Shown: one piece after another, positions 8,050-14,110 of the stretch
Position numbering within the stretch: the stretch's first letter is position 1
How the letters are laid out: each line of letters starts with the position of its first letter
Source: Magnetovibrio sp.
GTDB taxonomy: Bacteria > Pseudomonadota > Alphaproteobacteria > Rhodospirillales > Magnetovibrionaceae
Direction of reading: 5' to 3'
Length of the DNA: 14,110 nucleotides
NCBI GenBank assembly: GCA_016763255.1
Contig: JAESUA010000178.1
Location: forward strand, 1 to 14,110
Made by a program: the position numbers and the translations under genes
The notes under the pieces: generated by a model
Told to the model about the DNA's origin: nothing
Database searches by the model: none
What the model saw: the letters and a program-made list of their open reading frames with translations, nothing else

Positions 8050-8125
8050 GACGGCCACGACAGCCGTCCTTGCCATGATGCTGGCTCAGCATGGAGATTG
8101 AAGCGGGTTTTAAAAAAAACCGCCC
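8050..8125 (+). promoter_or_regulatory. Three hairpins in the leader before the glutamate-cysteine ligase gene
   Basis: The 261-base gap between ubiA and the ligase gene contains three potential hairpins: GACGGC/GCCGTC (8050-8055, 8063-8068), ATGCTG/CAGCAT (8078-8083, 8087-8092), and GCGG-TTTT/AAAACCGC with one bulged G (8103-8124). They could form an untranslated leader structure. No known riboswitch class is recognised. The last hairpin lacks a following T-run on the plus strand, so it is not a standard terminator. The rest of the gap (7886-8049) shows nothing I can identify. Confidence 0.3.
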
Positions 8126-8146
8126 AAAACAATAAGGCCGATCATA

Positions 8147-9502
8147 ATGAGTACTGCTAACGCCCCCATCACCGATAAGCGCACCCTGGTAGAATACCTG
8201 GAAAGTGGCTGTAAACCCCGCGACAAATGGTTGATCGGCACCGAACACGAGAAGTTCGCCTATCGTCAATCGGACCTGCGACCGCTGGTCTATGAAGGTG
8301 AGCAGGGCGTCAAGGTGATGTTGGACAAGCTGACCCGCTTCGGCTGGAACCCGGTGGTCGAGGACGGCAACGTCATCGCCCTGGTGCGAGATGATGGATC
8401 ATCCATCACCTTGGAACCGGCAGGCCAGCTGGAACTGTCCGGCGCCCCGCTCGACACCATCCACGACACCTGCAAAGAAGTCGGCACCCACCTGCAACAG
8501 GTCAAAACCGTGGCCGCGGAAATGGGCATCGGTTTTCTGGGCGTCGGCTACCAACCCAAATGGCCGCGTACCGAAATGCCGTGGATGCCGAAAAACCGCT
8601 ACGCCATCATGCAAGAATACATGCCCAAACGCGGGGGGCTCGGCCTCGACATGATGCAGTCGACCTGTACCGTGCAGGTCAATCTGGATTTTGATTCCGA
8701 AGCCAACATGGTCAAGATGTTCCGTGTATCGCTGGCGCTGCAGCCCATCGCCACGGCATTGTTTGCAAATTCACCGTTCAAAGAAGGCAAGCCCAGCGGC
8801 TTCTTAAGCTATCGCAGCCACATCCGGACCGATACCGATCCCGATCGCACCGGCCACCTGCCGTTCGTCTTTGAAGACGGTTTCGGTTTTGAGCGCTACG
8901 TCGATTACATGCTCGATGTACCGATGTACTTCGTTTATCGCGACGGCACCTACATCGACGCCACCGGGCAATCGTTTCGCGATTTCATGAACGGAAAGTT
9001 GGCTGCATTGCCGGGGGAATATCCCACCATCAAAGATTGGGAAGATCATCTAACCACCGCATTTCCCGAGGTGCGCCTGAAAAAGTTCCTCGAAATGCGC
9101 GGTGCTGACGGTGGCCCTTGGAGCCGCCTGTGTGCCCTGCCTGCCCTGTGGGTTGGCCTACTGTATGATCAACAGTCCTTGGATCATGCTTGGTCGATGG
9201 TTAAAGACTGGACCATCGAAGAACACCAACACATGCGCGCCACGGTACCCAAACAAGCCCTCAACACCCCGTTTCGCGACATCACCGTGGGCGACATTGC
9301 GATTGATGTTTTGGAATGTGCGCATGAGGGTCTGGTGCGCCGTGCGCGTGTGGACGGCTTGGGCATCGACGAAAGTCGGTTCCTCAAACCCCTGTTCCAA
9401 ATTGCAGAATCCGGTTTGACCCCGGCGGAAGACCTGCTGTTTGCCTATGAACGGCGCTGGAAAGGCTGCATCGATCCGATCTTTCGCGAATACGCATATT
9501 AA
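8147..9502 (+). CDS. gshA: Glutamate-cysteine ligase, plant/alphaproteobacterial type
   Basis: Joins glutamate and cysteine with ATP to give gamma-glutamylcysteine, the first and usually rate-limiting step of glutathione synthesis, in the cytoplasm. The 451 residues fit the plant-type class found in alphaproteobacteria. Seen: IGTEHEKF at 30-37 (Glu residues for magnesium and substrate), [13 protein letters not shown] at 87-99, GVGYQPKWP at 132-140, [10 protein letters not shown] at 151-160, [12 protein letters not shown] at 170-181, LFANSPF at 205-211, and [10 protein letters not shown] at about 324-333. This is the full conserved order of the family. AAGG lies 9 bases before the ATG. No terminator follows, and the EAL gene starts about 108 bases on (or 33 if its alternative TTG start is used), so read-through is possible. 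The glutathione synthetase gene is not in the window. Confidence 0.93.
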   Translation: MSTANAPITDKRTLVEYLESGCKPRDKWLIGTEHEKFAYRQSDLRPLVYEGEQGVKVMLDKLTRFGWNPVVEDGNVIALVRDDGSSITLEPAGQLELSGAPLDTIHDTCKEVGTHLQQVKTVAAEMGIGFLGVGYQPKWPRTEMPWMPKNRYAIMQEYMPKRGGLGLDMMQSTCTVQVNLDFDSEANMVKMFRVSLALQPIATALFANSPFKEGKPSGFLSYRSHIRTDTDPDRTGHLPFVFEDGFGFERYVDYMLDVPMYFVYRDGTYIDATGQSFRDFMNGKLAALPGEYPTIKDWEDHLTTAFPEVRLKKFLEMRGADGGPWSRLCALPALWVGLLYDQQSLDHAWSMVKDWTIEEHQHMRATVPKQALNTPFRDITVGDIAIDVLECAHEGLVRRARVDGLGIDESRFLKPLFQIAESGLTPAEDLLFAYERRWKGCIDPIFREYAY

Positions 9503-9610
9503 TCTGCGCTATCGCCCTCCTCACAAGGTTGGAGATTGCGTGCGATTCCAAGGATATGCTACGATTTTATTCAATGGCCGAAATACAGTAGGGCAATGGG
9601 AAATATCCAG

Positions 9611-10714
9611 ATGAGCGACAGCAAGATTAGCCTTGCTGAAATTGAAGAAGCACTGCACTCCGGCGAGTTCTGCTTCCATTACCAGCCAAAAATTTCGTTT
9701 CAGACGGGCCGCATCGTCGGTGGTGAGGCGCTTTTGCGCTGGAACAAACCCGACGGCACCTTGGTGCCACCGGGCCTGTTCCTGCCACAAGCCGAAGAAA
9801 GCGGGTTTATCACCGACATCACGGCGGTGATGGTCACCGAATTGGTGCAAGACATCGCGCGCCTGCGGGTGCTCAAACCCGACATCCAGGTGGCCTTTAA
9901 CGTTTCCGCACTCGATTTGCATTCCCCCTATTTGGTCAAAATGTTGCGCAGTTTTATCGGCAATAAGCTGATCAATTCCGGCAACATCCAAATTGAAATC
10001 ACCGAAACCGCCATCGTCGACAGGTCCGATCGCATCAACAAAACCTTGTTGGATCTGGTGGCGCTGGGCATCGAGATTGTCATGGACGATTTTGGTACCG
10101 GCTATTCATCGCTGGATATGCTCAGCCAGATGCCGTTTTCCGCACTGAAGATCGATCAAGGCGTGGTGCGCCGCATGAGTGAGGATTCCAAGAACACCCA
10201 CATTGTGCGCTCCAGCCTGCAAATGGCCCGCGACATGTCCATCAAGACCGTCGCCGAAGGCGTCGAAACCGAAGCCGCCTACATGTTCTTGTTGGCATCA
10301 GGCTGCAGCGAAGCCCAAGGCTTTTGGATGAGCAAAGGCCTGCCCATTGAAGAGTTCATGGACATGTTGAAGGATGATCCCAAATGGCCGTCCTCCGAGC
10401 TTGGCTTTCTCTATAACGCCTGGGTCAATCACCTGTCTTATCGGCGCAAGGTCTTGGATATGGTTTACACCATGACCATGACCAACCCCGACGAATGGGA
10501 CCAGATGCCGCGCCTCGATCTGCGCCACAACGCCGCTTATTGCCGTTTGGGCCAATGGTATCGCGATGTAAAACGCAACGGATCGTCTGTCAACTCCTAC
10601 ACCAAGCTCGAAAAACTTCACCGTGAAATGCATGCCGCCGGTGATGTGTTGGTCAAAACCGTCAAGGCCAGACACGAACCGAGGCGATCATCGAGGCAAC
10701 CAACGACTTTATGA
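9611..10714 (+). CDS. EAL-domain cyclic-di-GMP phosphodiesterase with C-terminal CZB-like zinc-binding region; 3' end frameshifted
   Basis: Soluble enzyme predicted to linearise c-di-GMP to pGpG. Seen, counting from the ATG at 9611: an EAL domain at about 15-245 with every usual catalytic position, E39 in EALLR, N97 in NVS, E129/E132 in EITET, D159-D160 in DDFGTGYSSL, K180, E216 in AEGVET, and Q236 in AQGFW. The C-terminal region has the CZB pattern: H274 in NHLSYRRKV, C311 in YCRLGQWY, H337 and H341 in LHREMH, giving the three-His, one-Cys zinc set known from chemoreceptor zinc-binding domains. After residue 353 the frame runs into 14 unlikely residues (RHEPRRSSRQPTTL) and stops, while the sensible continuation lies in another frame. 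Start: a TTG at 9536 (with AAGG ahead) and an ATG at 9596 are alternatives; the ATG at 9611 has GGGA 9 bases ahead and begins near the domain. No GGDEF domain is present. Confidence 0.85.
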   Translation: MSDSKISLAEIEEALHSGEFCFHYQPKISFQTGRIVGGEALLRWNKPDGTLVPPGLFLPQAEESGFITDITAVMVTELVQDIARLRVLKPDIQVAFNVSALDLHSPYLVKMLRSFIGNKLINSGNIQIEITETAIVDRSDRINKTLLDLVALGIEIVMDDFGTGYSSLDMLSQMPFSALKIDQGVVRRMSEDSKNTHIVRSSLQMARDMSIKTVAEGVETEAAYMFLLASGCSEAQGFWMSKGLPIEEFMDMLKDDPKWPSSELGFLYNAWVNHLSYRRKVLDMVYTMTMTNPDEWDQMPRLDLRHNAAYCRLGQWYRDVKRNGSSVNSYTKLEKLHREMHAAGDVLVKTVKARHEPRRSSRQPTTL

Positions 10715-10842
10715 AATTTTCCGAACAAGTCGATCAGGAGGTCTCACGCATTGTTTCGCTGTCATTCGCCGAAGGCCTCCGCGCCCGCCCCCCCGAAGCC
10801 TTTATGCAAAGTGCCGCAGCAAAGCCAAAGCGGGCGCAGTGA
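10669..10842 (+). pseudogene. Displaced C-terminal 57 codons of the EAL-CZB gene
   Basis: Reading CAG at 10669 onward gives a clean 57-codon stretch (QTRTEAIIEATNDF and onward, ending AKPKRAQ) closed by TGA at 10840. It is helical and amphipathic, as expected after a CZB domain, and starts exactly where the upstream frame turns improbable. Adding one C to the GCC at 10667-10669 would join the two parts into one protein of about 410 residues. Both His ligands of the CZB region lie before the break. It may be a true frameshift in the strain or an assembly error. Confidence 0.65.
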
Positions 10843-10886
10843 TCGCTGCGTCTCAGATAGGACGTGGTGAGCCCTCATTTTTTAAG

Positions 10887-11156
10887 TTAAACCGCTTGGG
10901 CCTGGATGATGGAAACAGGTTCTGAGGCAAGATATGGATCTTTCGATCCGAGCATATCCACCTCATCCAGACGGACTTTCCCTTGCACATCAAGTGTTCT
11001 GATCGAGGGGCTTGTTTTTAGGTCATCAATTGGCCCAAAACCACGCACATAGCGTGTCCCCTTTGAAGTGGATGGCCCCGTGATTTCAACGGTAAAATGT
11101 CCAAAAGCAAAGCTTTTGGTGTGCACGATCAGTTGATGGTCTTTAACATTTTCCAT
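10887..11156 (-). CDS. Small hypothetical protein, 89 residues
   Basis: I do not recognise this protein. Seen: an ATG at 11156 preceded by a very good ribosome-binding site (AGGAG, 7 bases upstream), then 89 residues with alternating hydrophobic positions suggesting beta strands (LIVHTKSFAFGHFTVEITGP near the start, VQGKVRLDEVDML near 58-70). There are no cysteines, no signal peptide and no membrane segment. It contains a GTRYVRGFGPIDDL stretch at about 33-46. A strong terminator of an upstream minus-strand gene ends 25 bases before it, so it needs its own promoter in a very short space or depends on read-through. It converges with the frameshifted end of the EAL gene, 44 bases away. Confidence 0.65.
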   Translation of the reverse strand: MENVKDHQLIVHTKSFAFGHFTVEITGPSTSKGTRYVRGFGPIDDLKTSPSIRTLDVQGKVRLDEVDMLGSKDPYLASEPVSIIQAQAV

Positions 11157-11181
11157 GGTGGAACTCCTATAATTTGGGCAT

Positions 11182-11208
11182 AAAAAAAAGGCCGGAAAAA
11201 TCCGGCCT
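11182..11208 (-). terminator. Rho-independent terminator, minus strand
   Basis: A perfect 8-bp stem, AGGCCGGA (11189-11196) with TCCGGCCT (11201-11208), has a 4-base loop. Read on the minus strand it is followed by a run of at least seven T (A-run at 11182-11188). There is no T-run on the plus-strand side, so it serves the minus strand. It sits 37 bases after the stop of the small gene at 11245-11400. Confidence 0.85.
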
Positions 11209-11244
11209 CTAGGTTGGTAATGCAGTTATGTCTGCCGTGCCGGA

Positions 11245-11400
11245 TCAGTCGTCCGGCGGACAGTGAGTGTATTGGGCAATCAAGTTCTGACGATCATCGG
11301 TGATGTTGATGACGATTTTTCCCATAACAGAAGCGCCACCAGACTCGCACGCGTACTGACGGTTGTTTGTTGTATAACACCTAAACTCATCCGGAAACAC
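11245..11400 (-). CDS. Possible small protein, about 51 residues, cysteine-containing
   Basis: A short minus-strand frame from a GTG at 11400 to TGA at 11245 encodes about 51 residues (MFPDEFRCYT at the start, YTHCPPDD at the end) with three cysteines (8, 18, 47). The frame is open for six more codons upstream, back to a TAG, and an AGGA lies just before an in-frame ATT, so the true start is unclear. The main support is the strong minus-strand terminator 37 bases after its stop, which must close some transcript. No family is recognised. It may be a real small gene or the truncated tail of a longer lost gene. Confidence 0.45.
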   Translation of the reverse strand: MFPDEFRCYTTNNRQYACESGGASVMGKIVINITDDRQNLIAQYTHCPPDD

Positions 11401-11531
11401 CGCAAACTGAATATTTTCCTAATCTAGGTATCCCCACCCCAAGACTCGACTATTGATTGTTTTATGTCGTAGCATACACACGCATTTGATTTATATGAGA
11501 ATCCATACACTTTATCGGGGAGGGACAAAAT
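11401..11531 (+). promoter_or_regulatory. Promoter/leader region of the YncE-like gene with strong ribosome-binding site
   Basis: This is the gap between the divergent small gene and the beta-propeller gene. It is AT-rich compared with its surroundings, as expected for promoters. The one clear site is GGGGAGGG at 11517-11524, seven bases before the ATG at 11532, which fixes that start. I cannot identify a -35/-10 pair or an operator with confidence. Confidence 0.5.
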
Positions 11532-12764
11532 ATGTTGAAGTTGAAATCATTTCGCACGGCGATGCTCTGCGCCACGACGGCTTTGGTGATGGGCTTTGCC
11601 ACTTACAGTCAGGCCGAGGTTATCTGGCCGAAGGTGTTGATCCACCTGCACGGCAGCGGGCATGCCTATTTGGTCGATCCGGCAACCGACAAGGTGGTTG
11701 CGGATTTGGCGGTTGGCAAGGGTGGCACATTGGGCAGCACCACGCCCGACGGAACCAAAGTTTATGTCGGGGCGGCGGCCATGGGTGAAGATACGGTCAC
11801 GGTGATCGATCTGCAGACCAGAACCATCGCCGCCACAATCAAAACCGGCAGCCGCCCCAAACACCCCCAGGTCAGCCCCGACGGCAAATTGGTGGCGGTC
11901 AATCATTGGGGGCTGGACAACGGCAAGCTGCGCTTGAGCTTCATCGACACTGCGTCCGATAAGGTGGTCAAGGCCATCGCGCTGAACGTCGCCAATGCCA
12001 ACCCCAAGGACGTGACCTCGATGCACAGCGCCTGGAGTTTTGATTCACGTTGGGTCTTTTCGGTCGACCGGGTGGACAATCAACTGGTGGTGATCGACAC
12101 CTCAAGCTGGGCGGTGAGCGAAATTAACATGCCCTCCACACCACATTACGCGGTGCCGTCGCCCGATGGCAAAGAAGTTTGGGTGGTGCTCGAAGGTGTG
12201 GATCACAACAACCCACCGATGGTCATCGCCTACGCGGTTGGTAAAACGGTCACAGAAATCACCCGCATGGTCATGCCCCTGGTGGGTGAAACCGCGCTGC
12301 AAGGCCACCACGGCAACTTCACCCAAGATGGCAAGCATTTCATGATGCTCAATCGTGGCGGCGGCAAGGGCAAGTCGGGGCGCGAGGTCGCGATCTTTGA
12401 CACCGCCAGCAAAAAACTGGTCAAGCGCCTAACCACCGCCAGTTCCGGCATCGGGCATGCGTACAATTCACCGGACGGCAAACACACGGTGATCACCAAC
12501 TACACCAACAACGTGATCTCCATCGTCGACACCAAAACCTTCACGGTGGTCAAAGATTTGACCATCGGCAAAGGCCGCATGGGCCATATCGCGTTTACCC
12601 AAGACGGCCATTATGGCTATGTGTCCAACAATCAAGATGGCATCTTGTACAAAATCGATATGCGCAAGATGGAGCTGGTCGGCCCGGTGCACACCAACGG
12701 AACCAAAGGCGCAGGACAGGTGCTCAACGTCTGGACCAGCGTATTTGAAGAACTGCCGCGCTGA
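11532..12764 (+). CDS. Exported YncE-like beta-propeller protein
   Basis: A 410-residue protein with an N-terminal signal peptide: Lys/Arg in the first 8 residues, a hydrophobic core to about 22, and likely cleavage after YSQA at 28. It should therefore be periplasmic. Seen: repeated blades of about 45 residues, each with a pattern like VSPDGKxVxV, then VxxVIDTxxxxVVxxI (for example near 115, 220, 320, 365). This is the YVTN/YncE seven-bladed propeller arrangement. Histidines recur at blade starts: HLHGSGHAYL (38-47), RPKHPQVSPDG, TPHYAVPSPDG, LQGHHGNFTQDG, GIGHAYNSPDG, MGHIAFTQDG. They would cluster on one face, a possible metal or heme site (inference). Related folds include the heme-d1 domain of nitrite reductase, but no c-type heme motif CxxCH is present. 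The ribosome-binding site is strong, a terminator follows, and the gene stands alone. Substrate or partner is unknown. Confidence 0.8.
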   Translation: MLKLKSFRTAMLCATTALVMGFATYSQAEVIWPKVLIHLHGSGHAYLVDPATDKVVADLAVGKGGTLGSTTPDGTKVYVGAAAMGEDTVTVIDLQTRTIAATIKTGSRPKHPQVSPDGKLVAVNHWGLDNGKLRLSFIDTASDKVVKAIALNVANANPKDVTSMHSAWSFDSRWVFSVDRVDNQLVVIDTSSWAVSEINMPSTPHYAVPSPDGKEVWVVLEGVDHNNPPMVIAYAVGKTVTEITRMVMPLVGETALQGHHGNFTQDGKHFMMLNRGGGKGKSGREVAIFDTASKKLVKRLTTASSGIGHAYNSPDGKHTVITNYTNNVISIVDTKTFTVVKDLTIGKGRMGHIAFTQDGHYGYVSNNQDGILYKIDMRKMELVGPVHTNGTKGAGQVLNVWTSVFEELPR

Positions 12765-12784
12765 TAACATTTGCCCACAATACA

Positions 12785-12820
12785 AAGCGCCGTCCATTAA
12801 CTTGGACGGCGCTTCCTTAT
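12785..12820 (+). terminator. Rho-independent terminator between convergent genes
   Basis: An 11-bp stem, AAGCGCCGTCC (12785-12795) with GGACGGCGCTT (12804-12814), has an 8-base loop and is followed by a T-rich stretch (cctta then TTTTT). It lies 20 bases after the beta-propeller stop. It may also help end the convergent hydrolase transcript, although the minus-strand side has only a weak T-run. Confidence 0.85.
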
Positions 12821-12843
12821 TTTTGATTGAGGTTCACCACCAC

Positions 12844-13914
12844 TCACAAAGGCAATATTTCCCCAATTTTAAGAATTTTCACGGCCTCTTTGCCGACAAT
12901 CCCATTTTTGATTTGTCGGCGCAGGCGTTGTAGCGGTTCGCTTAAGGGTTCGTCCGTCTGATCGAATGTGCCGTAATGCACCGGGATCATGACCTTGGCG
13001 TTGAGGTCTTTAAACGCCTGCACCGCCTGTTCCGGAGTCATAAGGTTATTGCCCATCATGAAGGCCGGATCGTACGCCCCAATTGGCAATACGGCGTAAT
13101 CGATTCCCCCGAACAGCTCGCCGATCTCCTTGAAATGAGCACCATAGCCGCTATCCCCGGCGAAATAGATCGTCACCCCATCGTACTTGATCAGATAACT
13201 GCCCCACAGCACGGTGTTCAAATCAAACATCGAACGCCGGTGCCAATGATATGCGGGCAAAAAGTACAGCTCGATTGGGCCGGACGTTTGGTATTTTTGA
13301 TACCAGCCGGCTTCTTGGATCTCTAGGTTTGTGTTCCAATCCTCAACCAGACCGCCCATGTTCAACGGAAGGTATGCTTGGATCGGCGCGCCTTGCAGGG
13401 AGCGAACACTTTCTTCATCCAAATGATCGCGATGCCCATGGGACGCCAGAAGATAGTCGATGCCAACCTCGGTGAGATCCACCGGCACTTCGCTCAGACG
13501 CTCGCTGTGCATCATGCGCGGCGAGGTCAAAACCGGGTCGATCAATACCGTTTTGCCGTGAATGTTGAGCAACACCGTCGCATGGCCCAGCCACATCAAA
13601 TAAGGCTGATCCATTTGCGGCAGACGGTCATGCTTTACCACCTTCATGGTGAAGTTTTCCGCGTCCTTAATGGCTTTTTTGGGATTAGCCGTAAGCTTCC
13701 ATTTGACAAATTTAACCGTTGAGGACGCCCCTTCAGAGGTATACTCCCCCGCGAACGCACCCTCTTGAAACGGGTTGCCCGGATAGCCAGGTTTGACCGT
13801 TTCCAGTTGGGGGTTGTTCAAATGAACAACATCACCCGCATGACCATCCACACCGTTGGCGACCATCACCAACACGGCACAGCCTGCCGACATCAGCGCC
13901 CTCAAATCCCCCAT
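12844..13914 (-). CDS. Exported metallo-beta-lactamase-fold hydrolase, NAPE-PLD/UlaG-like
   Basis: Predicted metal-dependent hydrolase of 356 residues. Seen, from the ATG at 13914: a signal-like hydrophobic N-terminus (residues 6-20, then DGHA at about 23-26), LMWLGHATVLLNIHGKTVLI around 106-125, the zinc motif HGHRDH at 159-164 (H159, H161, D163, H164), YHWHRRS at 222-228, AGDSGY with D254, and PVHYGTF with H313. This order, and the ending TDEPLSEPLQRL, matches the lipid phosphodiesterase-like branch (NAPE-PLD/Lactamase_B_2). Known members cleave phosphodiester or lactone bonds; the substrate here cannot be told. Start: the frame extends upstream into tldD, but the ATG at 13914, 4 bases after the tldD stop (13919), gives a sensible signal sequence. 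No strong ribosome-binding site is seen, so translation may be coupled to tldD. If secreted, the zinc site acts in the periplasm. Confidence 0.82.
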   Translation of the reverse strand: MGDLRALMSAGCAVLVMVANGVDGHAGDVVHLNNPQLETVKPGYPGNPFQEGAFAGEYTSEGASSTVKFVKWKLTANPKKAIKDAENFTMKVVKHDRLPQMDQPYLMWLGHATVLLNIHGKTVLIDPVLTSPRMMHSERLSEVPVDLTEVGIDYLLASHGHRDHLDEESVRSLQGAPIQAYLPLNMGGLVEDWNTNLEIQEAGWYQKYQTSGPIELYFLPAYHWHRRSMFDLNTVLWGSYLIKYDGVTIYFAGDSGYGAHFKEIGELFGGIDYAVLPIGAYDPAFMMGNNLMTPEQAVQAFKDLNAKVMIPVHYGTFDQTDEPLSEPLQRLRRQIKNGIVGKEAVKILKIGEILPL

Positions 13915-13918
13915 ACGC

Positions 13919-14110
13919 TTAAGTCGCGGTGCCGCCGACGGTGAGGTCTTCGATGCGCATGGTCGGTTGACCGACGCCGACCGGCACGCTTTGGCCGTCT
14001 TTGCCGCACATGCCGACACCGGTGTCGAGTTTCATATCGTTGCCGATCATCGACACCCGCTTGAGGTCTTCGGGGCCCGACCCAATCAAGGTCGCGCCCT
14101 TCACCGGGGC
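13919..14110 (-). CDS. tldD: Metalloprotease TldD, C-terminal 63 residues (cut by window edge)
   Basis: Only the C-terminus is present; the frame is open to the window edge. Seen: [14 protein letters not shown], then [16 protein letters not shown] and LTVGGTAT at the end, which are the hallmark closing segments of TldD rather than of its partner TldE/PmbA. Known: TldD with TldE forms a zinc protease that trims unfolded or modified peptides, including leader peptides of some microcins; the active-site HExxxH lies upstream, outside the window. The hydrolase gene follows after 4 bases, so the two are probably co-transcribed. Confidence 0.9.
   Translation of the reverse strand, partial: APVKGATLIGSGPEDLKRVSMIGNDMKLDTGVGMCGKDGQSVPVGVGQPTMRIEDLTVGGTAT

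Noticed and set aside
8048..8101. A 17-residue open frame (ATG to TGA) in the leader of the glutamate-cysteine ligase gene, a possible leader peptide
   Set aside because: It has no ribosome-binding site and no run of Cys, Glu or other regulatory codons. It overlaps the two hairpins, whose pairing explains the sequence better.
8103..8124. GCGG-TTTT/AAAACCGC hairpin as a terminator for a plus-strand transcript
   Set aside because: No plus-strand gene ends nearby, and there is no T-run after the stem on that strand.
11245..11400. The small frame as a toxin or antitoxin
   Set aside because: There is no partner gene in tandem, no recognisable toxin or antitoxin motif, and the adjacent 89-residue gene is beyond a terminator.
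11547..12026. Minus-strand frames opposite the beta-propeller gene
   Set aside because: They are antisense to a gene with signal peptide, strong ribosome-binding site and clear repeats. Their products are His- and Gly-rich shadows of the GC-biased codons.
13915..14019. Upstream extension of the metallo-hydrolase gene into tldD
   Set aside because: The 35 added residues are low-complexity, overlap the conserved end of tldD, and would bury the signal sequence.

Overview
The window looks like ordinary chromosome from an alphaproteobacterium, probably a free-living, motile Rhodospirillales-type organism (inference). The supporting signs are a plant-type glutamate-cysteine ligase, ubiquinone-pathway enzymes of the UbiD and UbiA families, TldD, two different classes of c-di-GMP phosphodiesterase, and a moderately GC-rich composition with compact gene spacing. 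I see no rRNA, tRNA, CRISPR array, transposase, prophage gene or convincing attachment site.

Layout. On the left, the first 283 codons of a large iron-sulfur/flavin oxidoreductase-like gene run off the edge on the minus strand. It is divergent from a rhodanese-domain gene. The rhodanese gene runs into a short decayed stretch that still reads as part of a response-regulator receiver domain. From 4184 down to 1664 (minus strand), ubiD and a DUF1835-type gene form a tight two-gene unit. Divergent from ubiD, a GAF-HD-GYP phosphodiesterase is followed 18 bases later by a gene I read as a gamma-glutamylcyclotransferase-like protein. That gene ends in a 4-base convergent overlap with ubiA (minus strand).

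In the centre, a gene for glutamate-cysteine ligase (first step of glutathione synthesis) is followed by an EAL phosphodiesterase with a C-terminal CZB-like zinc-binding region. The last 57 codons of the EAL gene are displaced into another frame by an apparent 1-base deletion. On the right are two small minus-strand genes separated by a strong hairpin terminator, then an exported YncE-like beta-propeller (plus strand). A terminator separates the propeller from a convergent exported metallo-beta-lactamase-fold hydrolase, which starts 4 bases after the end of tldD (minus strand, cut by the window edge).

Themes. Redox and quinone metabolism: ubiD, ubiA, rhodanese, oxidoreductase. Thiol metabolism: glutamate-cysteine ligase and a possible gamma-glutamyl-cleaving protein. 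Second-messenger turnover: one HD-GYP and one EAL enzyme, with no diguanylate cyclase in view. Most genes are conserved housekeeping or signalling genes. I did not find a clearly new system. The most rewarding points are the frameshifted EAL-CZB protein, the GGCT-like partner of the HD-GYP gene, the receiver-domain remnant, and an untracked ~51-codon gene with its own terminator.
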